From positions 1 to 22,251 of the IMG/VR virus record IMGVR_UViG_3300034072_002240: DNA of 22,251 nt. One strand, written 5' to 3'. The notes under the pieces were generated by a model that was not told where the DNA came from, made no database searches, and saw only the letters and a list, made by a program, of their open reading frames with translations. Position numbers and translations under genes: made by a program. Below are positions 1-6,173 of this stretch, piece after piece (positions within the stretch are counted from its first letter, which is position 1; each line of letters opens with the position of its first letter). The stretch comes from a virus.

Positions 1-246
1 TTACGCCTTGATGTCGAGCCCCGCTTCGATCGCGGCGGCGATGAAGGCCTTGCGCGCGTCTTCAGGCTTTTTCCTGCCGGCATCCACGGCGGCGCAGACC
101 AGCAGCGCCTTGTCTAGCGCCTCGCCATCCTCCACCGGCCAGTCCTCGATCAGGGCCCAGGAGGCGGCCTGGGTTGTTTCGATGCTCGTATAATCACCCG
201 GCGTTTCGAAGGCGATCAGGACGGGTTTCTGCCAGCGCGTGTTCAT
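1..246 (-). CDS. DUF982 family protein
   Basis: This 81-residue protein looks like the DUF982 family, small proteins common in Rhizobiales and often present in many copies per genome. The family-like features are an N-terminal W-x-K-P-V-x-I segment, a central Ala-rich helix leading to a Trp-Pro pair, a conserved Cys in the following helix, and a C-terminal stretch of the form AR-x-AF-x-AA-x-EAG. There is no signal peptide or membrane segment, so it is probably cytoplasmic. The molecular function of the family is unknown. The ATG at 246 is preceded by GGATGAGCG, a modest ribosome site. A weak EcfG-like element (GGATT, 17 bases, CGTT on the minus strand, 280-305) lies just upstream but departs from consensus. 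The gene belongs to the host chromosome, not the prophage. Confidence 0.8.
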   Translation of the reverse strand: MNTRWQKPVLIAFETPGDYTSIETTQAASWALIEDWPVEDGEALDKALLVCAAVDAGRKKPEDARKAFIAAAIEAGLDIKA

Positions 247-327
247 CGCTCATCCATGTTGGTTTAGCGCCCGGCTCTAAACGAAGCAGGCGGGATGCGC
301 AATCCGTTTCGGAGCCGACCGGTGCGG

Positions 328-615
328 TCAGTCGTCGCGTCCGAACAGCCATTCGCGAAGGATGCGCCGGTCAATGAGTTCCAGTGAGCGATCCGGCGCG
401 ATGCGATAGGTTTCCACCGCCCTTGTGCTGCTGTCTATGCGGAACTCATGGGTGAAGGTGCTGCCGATCGGTGACTTCGTCAGCTTCGTGCGCGGCTGGC
501 CTTTATAGATGATGCTCCCGGGAATGGGCTCCACATAGGGTGCCGGACCTGCGGTCGTGCATCCCGCAAGCGCGAGCGAAAGGGCTATTGCGGCCGATGA
601 TGCGAGCGTTTTCAT
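328..615 (-). CDS. Small putative lipoprotein
   Basis: This 95-residue protein begins with a type II signal peptide: Lys at position 2, a hydrophobic core, and the lipobox L-A-G-C with the lipidated Cys at residue 19. The mature part of about 75 residues is rich in charged and beta-prone residues and contains no motif I recognise. By the lipobox it should be anchored in the inner or outer membrane facing the periplasm. The start is well supported by GGAGGA ahead of the ATG at 615. A candidate EcfG-type promoter lies 27-51 bases upstream, which would place the gene under general stress control. Function is not known. Confidence 0.8.
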   Translation of the reverse strand: MKTLASSAAIALSLALAGCTTAGPAPYVEPIPGSIIYKGQPRTKLTKSPIGSTFTHEFRIDSSTRAVETYRIAPDRSLELIDRRILREWLFGRDD

Positions 616-641
616 CCTGTCCTCCGAGGTCCATCTGCAAA

Positions 642-666
642 AACTATATGGAGGCGCGGAGGTTCC
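642..666 (-). promoter_or_regulatory. Candidate EcfG-type promoter for the lipoprotein gene
   Basis: Read on the minus strand, GGAAC is followed after 17 bases by GTT. The alphaproteobacterial EcfG consensus is GGAAC, 16-17 bases, CGTT; here the -35 is exact and the -10 matches three of four bases (AGTT). Transcription would start about 15-20 bases before the lipoprotein ATG, leaving room for its GGAGGA ribosome site. No experimental support. Confidence 0.4.
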
Positions 667-702
667 CGGAAGCGGCGGATGCGGCAGTATTATTCCTTCC
701 GA

Positions 703-807
703 CTACTTGCGCTTTGGGTTCTGAATGTCGCGCGCGACCCAGCGAAAGAAAAAATAGACGAGGAAGCCAAAGATGAAAAGCGGGATGAGGTTCGCAAAAC
801 CGGACAT
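703..807 (-). CDS. 34-residue single-span membrane peptide
   Basis: This short reading frame is easy to miss. It encodes 34 residues: a short polar start (MSGFANL), one hydrophobic span of about 17 residues rich in Phe, Leu and Ile (roughly residues 7-23), and a basic tail (RWVARD...NPKRK). The positive tail after the span predicts an N-out, C-in single-pass inner-membrane peptide. GGGAGGGAG lies upstream of the ATG at 807, at a slightly long spacing. It stands in the same orientation as the lipoprotein gene, about 90 bases upstream of it. No function can be assigned. Support is the codon structure, the ribosome site and the plausible membrane topology. Confidence 0.5.
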   Translation of the reverse strand: MSGFANLIPLFIFGFLVYFFFRWVARDIQNPKRK

Positions 808-950
808 ATGATTCTCGTTTCTCCCTCCCGTCACGGGGGTCTATCCGGAGAGGCTGAGACGAGGCAAGGGGTAGCACGCATGGTCGTCGGTCACATGTAC
901 GTGTGCCGACCTGCCTGCGGCAGGAGTGGGACGGAGCGAGGGAGGGGGCG

Positions 951-990
951 GGAGAGATCCGGCGCACTGCCAGCGAAGCCGGATCTCTCC
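951..990. repeat. 13-bp perfect inverted repeat
   Basis: GGAGAGATCCGGC at 951-963 is the exact reverse complement of 978-990, with a 14-base loop. A competing pairing exists: GGCGGGAGA at 947-955 with TCTCCCGCC at 992-1000. No T run follows, so it is not an obvious terminator. It could be a structured RNA segment or an intergenic repeat. Confidence 0.6.
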
Positions 991-1286
991 GTCTCCCGCC
1001 GGTTTCAGTGTACGGGGGACTGTCTTCACTATGGCGGACAACCGAAAATAGACATAGAGCGAGAAATTACCTCGAATAAATTGCAGCGATCCAGAACTCG
1101 CGATGGATGCGACGCGCGAGACTATGCACAGTTTCTCATCTTCACTGTCCGGGACATTAATCCGCCAGGCGCGGGGGACGGCACGCCCCTTCCGGCCGGA
1201 CCATCATGTCTGGGCAAAAGCGGTGTAACCTGTTGAAACGGCACGTCTGCCGTCATTCTTTCAGCCTGCTGGAGAGGCCGGAAGAG

Positions 1287-1311
1287 GGAACTTTTCACGC
1301 GCTGCGTCATT
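1287..1311 (+). promoter_or_regulatory. Weak EcfG-like promoter candidate for DUF3309 gene
   Basis: GGAAC at 1287-1291, then 16 bases, then CATT at 1308-1311; the EcfG -10 consensus is CGTT, so one base differs. It lies about 39 bases ahead of the DUF3309 ATG, a suitable distance. Evidence is the motif only. Confidence 0.25.
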
Positions 1312-1349
1312 GAAGCAGTCGGACACATGCCAATAGTGGAGGGTTAAAC

Positions 1350-1502
1350 ATGCTCGGCACCATCCTTGTCATCCTGCTCATTCTGTTCCTCATCGGCGCG
1401 CTGCCAAGCTGGGGTTATCATAATTACGGTTACAGCCCTTCGGGCGGTCTCGGACTGGTGCTGGTCATCGTGCTGATCCTGGTTCTGATGGGACGGATTT
1501 GA
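1350..1502 (+). CDS. DUF3309 family small membrane protein
   Basis: This 50-residue protein matches the DUF3309 family in length and pattern. An N-terminal hydrophobic segment (MLGTILVILLILFLIGALP) is followed by a central SWGYHNYGY stretch with a Gly/Ser turn, then a second hydrophobic segment (LGLVLVIVLILVLMGRI). It is therefore a two-span inner-membrane hairpin peptide of unknown function, common in alpha- and betaproteobacteria. GGAGG sits seven bases before the ATG. An intrinsic terminator 26 bases after the stop makes this a monocistronic gene. A weak EcfG-like promoter candidate lies upstream. It is the last host gene before the prophage. Confidence 0.85.
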   Translation: MLGTILVILLILFLIGALPSWGYHNYGYSPSGGLGLVLVIVLILVLMGRI

Positions 1503-1527
1503 TCGACCGTTCCTGAAAATGCACAGG

Positions 1528-1567
1528 TTGCCCGCAGTCGAAAACGCTTCGGCTGCGGGCAATTTTT
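1528..1567 (+). terminator. Rho-independent terminator after DUF3309 gene
   Basis: A 15-bp stem pairs 1528-1542 with 1548-1562. Its outer ten pairs are TTGCCCGCAG/CTGCGGGCAA, its inner part includes one T-G wobble, and the loop is 5 bases. TTTTT follows at 1563-1567. A textbook intrinsic terminator. Confidence 0.9.
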
Positions 1568-1682
1568 CGTCCGGAGCAGCGGGATGACGCGAAAAGCCAT
1601 GTCATCTTAGTGACTTAGACAAGGTGGGCGGTTGAACTCCACGTACCCGGCTGAAAAAACACGACATTCGGAACGATCCCTC

Positions 1683-1710
1683 TTGCGCCCCAAATGGATT
1701 CGTTCTAAAT
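1683..1710 (+). promoter_or_regulatory. Candidate sigma-70 promoter of the tRNA-Cys gene
   Basis: TTGCGC at 1683-1688 and CTAAAT at 1705-1710 are separated by 16 bases and lie about 31 bases before the tRNA 5' end. After prophage insertion, transcription from here would run into attL and antisense to the end of the integrase gene. Motif evidence only. Confidence 0.35.
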
Positions 1711-1741
1711 GCCCGCCATCGCTCCATTGATGAGCGTGTGA

Positions 1742-1781
1742 GGCCTCGTGGCGGAGTGGTGACGCAGAGGACTGCAAATCC
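1742..1781 (+). tRNA. tRNA-Cys(GCA), 5' half only (split by prophage)
   Basis: The segment reads as the first 40 bases of a tRNA-Cys: acceptor strand GGCCTCG (1742-1748), TG at positions 8-9, D-stem GCG/CGC around the D-loop, anticodon-stem strand GAGGA, and loop CTGCAAA (1772-1778) with anticodon GCA at 1774-1776. The 3' anticodon-stem strand starts correctly as TCC (1779-1781) and then fails to pair. No variable loop, T-arm (GGTTCGA-type) or 3' acceptor strand follows. The gene is therefore cut just after the anticodon loop. The missing half should lie at the far prophage end, outside the window. Confidence 0.85.
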
Positions 1782-1785
1782 CGAC
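1769..1785. other. Probable attL core at the tRNA-Cys anticodon arm
   Basis: Homology to tRNA-Cys ends at about 1781, and the integrase gene begins its 3' end 100 bases further on, pointing back toward this site. Tyrosine integrases often recombine within the symmetric anticodon arm of tRNA genes. The exact core cannot be fixed without the right end of the prophage. Confidence 0.6.
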
Positions 1786-1807
1786 AAAATGTAATGTTTT
1801 CAGTAGG

Positions 1808-1893
1808 CGTTCTGAATAAGTCGCCCCGCAACGATACATTTTCTGCCGAATACGGCCATTGATTTCATTCACAAATTTTGACTATTCAGAACG
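1808..1893. repeat. 11-bp inverted repeat between attL and int (possible integrase arm sites)
   Basis: CGTTCTGAATA at 1808-1818 recurs as its exact reverse complement at 1883-1893, 64 bases apart. The second copy covers the last codons and stop of the integrase gene. Paired repeats in this position are typical of arm-type integrase or excisionase binding sites, but that role is inferred. Confidence 0.5.
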
Positions 1894-3090
1894 GCCAAAA
1901 CGCTTTTTCGTGGCCTCTAGGACGCGCTTCTCTGTCTCTTTCGCATACCCGCGATAAGCCGAAGCCGTCTTGTGCTTTGACAGCACTCTGCCTTGCCCTT
2001 CGGTAAGGCCTTTCTCCTCAAGCTCCGTCATGCCGCCATGCCTGCACATATCCAGGCTGAACTCTGGCGCCGACAGTTTCCCTGCCTCTCTGAGCTTGTC
2101 TGCCATCTCCCTGACTTCATGAGCCAAGAACGTGCCATCGCCAAAAAGCTGGCCGTTCTTCTTGCACACGATTGATGTGCCATATCTCGGCGCCTTGCGA
2201 AGAACCTCTTCCGCTTGCGAATAGAGCAGGACTGTCGATCCATCTTCGTCGACGAACTCAAGCGGGTGCAGTGCCAACGCATCGTTCTTGCGATGCTTCA
2301 GCCGGATCTTATCGGGATGGTCGGACGCTCTGTAGCCGGTCCAAGGCGCAAAGCCTGCCCCGATTGATGACGGGCGCATAAGCCATTCGAAGGCCAGCAC
2401 GGCGGCTGCAGCCAACTCCCCACGCCCTTTCTCGATTGCACCGTCAGCGAACTCATAGACCGCTTTGCGATCTACATATCCCTTGGTGGCCTTCTGACGT
2501 CTCTTGACGGTGACGCCTTCCCACGGGTTCGGTGTGTCCGGTCGGAACAGGTCGGGATGATGCGGCCGCATGCGCTTCCACATAGCCTTGCAATAGGTGA
2601 CTACTTTCTCTCCCATACGATTGGCCTTTTCCCCAGAGAAATGGAGATAGACTTTCTCGGCGGTGCTCACGGCAACATTTGTAATTTTTGCGTCTCCGAA
2701 CCTGGATTTATCTCCGTTCGGTTTGGTGATCTCGATAGCGCAGACCCGGTCAAAGACACGCTTGTAGTCTGGGCGGCTGAACTCACCCACGCGCTCTAGA
2801 AATGAATTGTGCGAGAGATAGACATTCACGAGCCATTCGACCGTGCCGTATCGGCTAGTATCGGGCTCATGACGCGGGTTTTCTTTCTCCCGGCGCCAAT
2901 CCTCCAGCCGATCATTCCAGACCTTTGCTGCGGCCACCAGTTCAGCTTGAGAGAGGTTTACGCCAAGAGCCGCGCTACGGTAGGGGCAGCCAGCCTTTCG
3001 GTACAGGGTAGGGCACGTCCAATAGTAGCCGGTCGATCCGTTGGCCAGCGTCTTGAACGAGGTATATGGAGGCATGGTGACAGGTATCAT
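1882..3090 (-). CDS. int: Tyrosine recombinase / phage integrase
   Basis: This 402-residue site-specific tyrosine recombinase is expected to insert and excise the prophage at the adjacent tRNA-Cys. The N-terminal 45 residues have the GYYW...LG pattern of phage integrases. A core-binding region follows, then the catalytic domain: first Arg in EWLMRPSS (about R239), second Arg in MCRHGG (about R350), His in LSKHK (about H373), and the nucleophile Tyr in AYRGY (Y379 or Y382). I chose the ATG at 3090, which overlaps the stop of the excisionase-like gene and has GGAAG in front. A longer frame to 3207 would run over most of that gene. All catalytic positions are present, so the enzyme looks intact. 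Confidence 0.93.
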   Translation of the reverse strand: MIPVTMPPYTSFKTLANGSTGYYWTCPTLYRKAGCPYRSAALGVNLSQAELVAAAKVWNDRLEDWRREKENPRHEPDTSRYGTVEWLVNVYLSHNSFLERVGEFSRPDYKRVFDRVCAIEITKPNGDKSRFGDAKITNVAVSTAEKVYLHFSGEKANRMGEKVVTYCKAMWKRMRPHHPDLFRPDTPNPWEGVTVKRRQKATKGYVDRKAVYEFADGAIEKGRGELAAAAVLAFEWLMRPSSIGAGFAPWTGYRASDHPDKIRLKHRKNDALALHPLEFVDEDGSTVLLYSQAEEVLRKAPRYGTSIVCKKNGQLFGDGTFLAHEVREMADKLREAGKLSAPEFSLDMCRHGGMTELEEKGLTEGQGRVLSKHKTASAYRGYAKETEKRVLEATKKRFGRSE

Positions 3091-3326
3091 CACCACGCTT
3101 CCAGATCGGCGCCGTCGTTTACGCCAATAGCCTTGTCCAGGTCTATCTTCCGCCACGCTCTGAATCTGCCCTTGCCGGTTCCGGTCTCGATGAACGGCCG
3201 AGGCCATACGGTTCCAACACGGCTGATAAAAGCATCGACCGTCTTTTCGCCGGCATAGGCTGCCGCGTGCTCATCTCTAAGGACAGCAGGCCAGCATCCG
3301 GCAGGGATGACAGCATGTTTCGTCAT
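3090..3326 (-). CDS. Probable excisionase / small HTH DNA-binding protein
   Basis: This 78-residue protein has a predicted helix-turn-helix in its centre (roughly residues 17-45, LRDEHAAAYAGEKTVDAFI), followed by a basic, Trp-containing wing region ending in a DLDKAI helix. This layout is usual for excisionase and AlpA-like DNA-bending proteins. It lies directly upstream of int. Its TGA overlaps the int ATG (TGATG), and its own ATG overlaps the upstream stop (ATGA), so the two are probably made together. Directionality control of excision is the likely role, inferred from position and fold type rather than a specific motif. Confidence 0.6.
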   Translation of the reverse strand: MTKHAVIPAGCWPAVLRDEHAAAYAGEKTVDAFISRVGTVWPRPFIETGTGKGRFRAWRKIDLDKAIGVNDGADLEAW

Positions 3327-3583
3327 TCGTCCCCGCTTTCCCCGCTATCCACAGCGGGTTTATGCACAGGCGATCCAACGCTCCTTTCAAGCGCCGCTCG
3401 GCCGGCGTCGGTGATTGAGATTACTCTGCTTACGAAGCCACTCTCATGCTTCGTGTAGGGCGAGGTGGCCACGTACCCTCTTTGAGCAAGGCTGACGACA
3501 AAGGCGTCCTCGTATCCCTTTTCTTCCTCGGCTTCGTGTTCTCTGAGCACTCGCAGAACATGCTTTTCCATTCTGGTCAGCAT
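3323..3583 (-). CDS. Small winged-helix-like phage protein
   Basis: This 86-residue protein starts at the ATG at 3583 (GGAG ahead, overlapping the upstream stop as TGATG). Residues 1-68 read as helices and a beta wing: LTRMEKHVLRVLREHE, then YEDAFVVSLAQRGYV, then SRVISITDAGRAALE. The last element resembles the ITxxGRxAL signature at the end of many winged-helix domains, so DNA binding is plausible. The tail is acidic and low in complexity. It could be a regulator of the early operon, but no family is certain. Confidence 0.6.
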   Translation of the reverse strand: MLTRMEKHVLRVLREHEAEEEKGYEDAFVVSLAQRGYVATSPYTKHESGFVSRVISITDAGRAALERSVGSPVHKPAVDSGESGDE

Positions 3584-4014
3584 CACCGCTCCTCCGATTG
3601 CAGGGCGCTTGAAACAGCAATCTTCCGAACGCGACGGTCTAACTTGCGAATGATAGCGCGTATCAGCAGACGGCGAGGTTTCGACCAGACGTTTTGAGAT
3701 GTTTCGAAAATCTTCAGCCACGATGTTAGTTCAGCACGAAGCATGTTCTCGACGCGCTCAGATTGCTGTGCACGGCGGTGCATCGCTTGCAGCTTCGCCT
3801 TTGCCTCCCGCTCGCGCGTCTCGGCTTCGGATAGGAGTTGGCGGAGAGAAGAGTTCTCCGTTTCTAAACGGTTGATCTTCTCCGAAGAGGTTTCCAGGTG
3901 AAGGAACGCCCGAAGAGTGTCAACCTGTTCGGGGGTAAGGGACGCGACTACGACATCCTTCAAATCATCCTCCAAGGCGAGGAATTCACGAACCCGTTCC
4001 ACGATATCACTCAT
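3583..4014 (-). CDS. Coiled-coil phage protein, unknown function
   Basis: This 143-residue protein has no family I recognise. Residues 1-45 are acidic and helical. The middle (about 48-92) is a strong coiled coil with heptad-like Leu spacing (INRLETENSSLRQLLSEAET). The C-terminal 50 residues are strongly basic (SKPRRLLIRAIIRKLDRRVR), which suggests nucleic-acid contact. GGAGG ahead of the ATG at 4014 fixes the start, and the gene overlaps the end of the upstream frame by 8 bases. The longer open frame to 4074 is unnecessary. Confidence 0.65.
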   Translation of the reverse strand: MSDIVERVREFLALEDDLKDVVVASLTPEQVDTLRAFLHLETSSEKINRLETENSSLRQLLSEAETREREAKAKLQAMHRRAQQSERVENMLRAELTSWLKIFETSQNVWSKPRRLLIRAIIRKLDRRVRKIAVSSALQSEER

Positions 4015-4648
4015 TGGTGCCGCCCTCCTGCGCTGCGGGTGCTGCGGGGAGAGGCATGAAATGGGTGGCGACATTCGCCTTGGTGTCCCGGCTGGCGTAT
4101 TCTAACCAGCAATTTTGGACAGAGCTCCAGTAACCCATGATCGGGTGAAGCCATGCAGATGACCAAAGGAGCCGGATTGTCCTGTCCTTCTCTGCCTCAT
4201 TGATCGGCTGCCACCCCGCCACGTCCTGCACCTGTGCGGAGAGGTACGGCGAAAGAGCATCTTCATGGATTTTTTGCGCCGCCGCTTCGGCTGCTGTTCG
4301 GCTAAGATGACGACTAACGTTGAAGCTCGCAGTTTTTCCGACGCCTCGAAAAGATAGCTGCCATTCATGGCGATCAAAAGTGACATGGTAATCTCCGGTA
4401 ATCGTATTGCACCGGCTTATTGTGGTTCTGCGCTCCCACTCCAAAGCCTTCACGGCCACGGATGGCGCGGGAGGGGCGGCTTCGGCTCGGCAATTCCATT
4501 GGGCTCCGTGATTGAATTCCTCCCCAGTCTCAAGCGTGCATGAGCACTTGTCGCAGCTGTAAATCGTGGACTGGCTACGGTCCCCATACTGCTCGATGGA
4601 CGCAGGACCGCCGCAGAACGGGCACGGCTTCAGTTCTTCACTCTGCAT
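4007..4648 (-). CDS. Zinc-ribbon (Lar-like) and DUF551-like phage protein
   Basis: This 213-residue protein has two recognisable ends. The N-terminus carries a CPFCGG motif with Cys at 9 and 12 and a second pair at 32 and 35, the zinc ribbon of the Lar restriction-alleviation-like family. The C-terminus, from GWQPINEA (about residue 145) to HFMPLP (about 205), has the pattern of DUF551 proteins found in many phages. A conserved-looking middle part contains ALEWERR and a Trp-rich stretch. AGGAGG precedes the ATG at 4648. The zinc ribbon alone does not prove an anti-restriction role. It overlaps the upstream gene by 11 bases. Confidence 0.65.
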   Translation of the reverse strand: MQSEELKPCPFCGGPASIEQYGDRSQSTIYSCDKCSCTLETGEEFNHGAQWNCRAEAAPPAPSVAVKALEWERRTTISRCNTITGDYHVTFDRHEWQLSFRGVGKTASFNVSRHLSRTAAEAAAQKIHEDALSPYLSAQVQDVAGWQPINEAEKDRTIRLLWSSAWLHPIMGYWSSVQNCWLEYASRDTKANVATHFMPLPAAPAAQEGGTNE

Positions 4649-5390
4649 GGTGTTCGCCTCCTGTGCTGGCGAGGGCTGTGTAAAGCGGGATGCATTCGCC
4701 TTCGAGGTTTTCGGACCATGCCCAAATTTCACCGGCTTTCGCTTTTTGCCACGCCCGAAGATCGACAGGTGACACCCAGAGGACAGGATCAGGTTTTGAC
4801 GTCTCCGTGAGGGGCGCAGCATAGAGAGCCATGTTCATGCCTAAATCGGGTCTTGGCTTTGGAGACATGCTAAAGTCCCAGCCGTCAGAGCTTTTCCCCA
4901 AAAGCTCCATATCAGCCGCACAGACATACGCCACGGGCTTATGAGTGTCGCCCTCTCTACTGGCGAGGGCGGTGCTGATACGATCAGCCTGCTGCTTGAT
5001 ATAAGCGCGCTTGTCTTTCCAGTTGCGCTCGTTCATGTCGTCAGCGAAGACGCGGATCAGTTGCACCGGAGGAAGGGTTTCGACATAGACGCCAACCTGA
5101 AGCCGCTTTGCCTCAGATCGGAAATCCTCAATCTGGGCTGCTTGACGCTCCACTTGGCCTTTGTACATGTCGCGGTTGCGTGCCGTGCGGTCCCGGTCCT
5201 GTCTCAATTCCTCGTTCTCGCGCTGCAAGCTTTCGAGGGCTGTCTGAGCCTGCCGGATCATCGGGAGCGTCTGGTGCGCGCTGTCTGGTGTCTCTGGTGC
5301 TGGCATACGGATGTATCCAAGCTCGACACCGTTGACGATGAACTGCTCTGCCGCTGCCAGCGCCTTCTTGATCTCTTCCAATGCGGTCAT
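4638..5390 (-). CDS. Phage early protein with coiled coil and PLYA-type motifs
   Basis: This 250-residue protein begins with an amphipathic segment and a predicted coiled coil (about residues 40-95, LESLQRENEELRQDRDRTAR). A conserved-looking C-terminal half follows, with KPVAYVC and then MALYAAP, and later WVSPVDL and IPLYTAL. This P-V-A-Y ... L-Y-x-A-P arrangement is seen in many hypothetical phage proteins of no known role. The ATG at 5390 overlaps the upstream stop as ATGA. No catalytic motif is visible. Confidence 0.6.
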   Translation of the reverse strand: MTALEEIKKALAAAEQFIVNGVELGYIRMPAPETPDSAHQTLPMIRQAQTALESLQRENEELRQDRDRTARNRDMYKGQVERQAAQIEDFRSEAKRLQVGVYVETLPPVQLIRVFADDMNERNWKDKRAYIKQQADRISTALASREGDTHKPVAYVCAADMELLGKSSDGWDFSMSPKPRPDLGMNMALYAAPLTETSKPDPVLWVSPVDLRAWQKAKAGEIWAWSENLEGECIPLYTALASTGGEHHAE

Positions 5391-5578
5391 GGCTGATCAT
5401 CCTCGTCTTCTGCAAGCTCCGCATTTTGTGCCCAATCGTTGATCGTGGATGCCCAGAATGATTCGTCATTCAACTGGTCTTCCGGCTTGTCGGTATTTGC
5501 AAACCATCCGGCGAAGATCATCATTTCCAAATAGGTGAGGTCTTGGAGTGCTTCTCTGAGCTTCTGAAGGTTGGTCAT
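5387..5578 (-). CDS. Small acidic phage protein
   Basis: This 63-residue protein starts at the ATG at 5578, overlapping the HNH gene stop as ATGA. It is helical at the start (MTNLQKLREALQDLTYLEMM), has a Trp-containing middle and ends in an acidic tail (AELAEDEDDQP). I recognise no family. Its place in the chain of overlapping genes and the preserved frame support it being real. Confidence 0.55.
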   Translation of the reverse strand: MTNLQKLREALQDLTYLEMMIFAGWFANTDKPEDQLNDESFWASTINDWAQNAELAEDEDDQP

Positions 5579-5970
5579 GGCGTATCCTCGCGATAGAACG
5601 TGACGGGCCGGTAGACGACGGCCTTTTTGGGCTTTTCGGACTTTGGGAACGGAGCGGACTTGATCTTGCCCGCCGGCCGGATGACGCCAGACGCCTTGTC
5701 GCGCTGCCGGTTCGACTTCGCGATCTGCTTCACGTCGTTGCGGGTTTTGAACTTGTGACACTGGACGCAAATCGCAAGGCAGTTCTCCAAGCTGTTATCG
5801 CCGCCCAGAGCGTCCGGCACAGCGTGATCGTACTGAACGCCGAGGGACAGGCTGCAATTGCAACGCTGGCCCTCCTCGAAGCCGTAGCGGGTGCCTGTGG
5901 CCTCACAGCGGACGCCGGAACGCTGCAATGCTTCCTGCTTGGTCTTGCGGGTGAACTCGGTACGGGCCAT
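5575..5970 (-). CDS. HNH endonuclease
   Basis: This 131-residue HNH nuclease contains CNC, then YDHAVPDALGG supplying the metal-site His, then NSLENCLAICVQCHKFKT with the Asn, the second Cys pair and the final His. That is the usual beta-beta-alpha metal layout with flanking zinc-binding Cys residues. The chosen ATG at 5970 overlaps the upstream stop (TGATG) and has GGCAGAGG ahead. Phage HNH proteins are often encoded beside terminase genes and help cut packaged DNA. Here the gene stands in the early minus-strand operon instead. A homing or host-DNA role cannot be excluded. Confidence 0.85.
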   Translation of the reverse strand: MARTEFTRKTKQEALQRSGVRCEATGTRYGFEEGQRCNCSLSLGVQYDHAVPDALGGDNSLENCLAICVQCHKFKTRNDVKQIAKSNRQRDKASGVIRPAGKIKSAPFPKSEKPKKAVVYRPVTFYREDTP

Positions 5971-6173
5971 CACCTCTGCCCTCCCAGCGCGCGTGTCATC
6001 ATGTCCCGCTTGCGGCGCTCCAGATCGCGGACGCTTCCTGTCTTGCTGCGGGATTGCTTTGCCTGTCGGATCTCGGCGTCGATCTCGGTTTGCCAGTTGT
6101 ATTCCCGGGCAAGATTCCGTCTCGACTTCCAAGCGAGCCAGTGGTGGATGGCGCGGCGGATCAATCGGTTCAA
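5970..6173 (-). CDS. Small basic phage protein with TTG start
   Basis: This 67-residue, strongly basic, helical protein (NRLIRRAIHHWLAWKSRR near the start, RDLERRKRDMMTRAL near the end) has no family I recognise. A longer frame is open to 6332, but it would run across the end of the upstream gene. The TTG at 6173 overlaps that gene's stop as TTGA and has GGGGAG eight bases before it. This fits the overlap pattern of all other genes in the operon. DNA or RNA binding is plausible from charge alone. Confidence 0.55.
   Translation of the reverse strand: MNRLIRRAIHHWLAWKSRRNLAREYNWQTEIDAEIRQAKQSRSKTGSVRDLERRKRDMMTRALGGQR

Larger units (their letters stand above)
808..1349. other. Non-coding interval with hairpins
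   Basis: I see no convincing gene in these 542 bases; the open frames crossing it have no ribosome sites and read like random translations. It contains a 6-bp hairpin at 910-924 (CCTGCC/GGCAGG), a 13-bp perfect inverted repeat at 951-990, and a weak EcfG-like element in front of the DUF3309 gene. Confidence 0.6.

Noticed and set aside
280-305. EcfG-like element before the DUF982 gene
   Set aside because: The -35 (GGATT) differs at two of five positions from GGAAC, so it is too weak to call.
679-1236. Open frame of 185 codons on the plus strand in the host flank
   Set aside because: No ribosome site, Arg/Gly-rich random-looking text, crosses the strong hairpins and the opposite-strand 34-residue gene.
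3091-3207. Upstream extension of the integrase to 3207
   Set aside because: It overlaps most of the excisionase-like gene, while ATG 3090 has a ribosome site and the same stop-start overlap as its neighbours.
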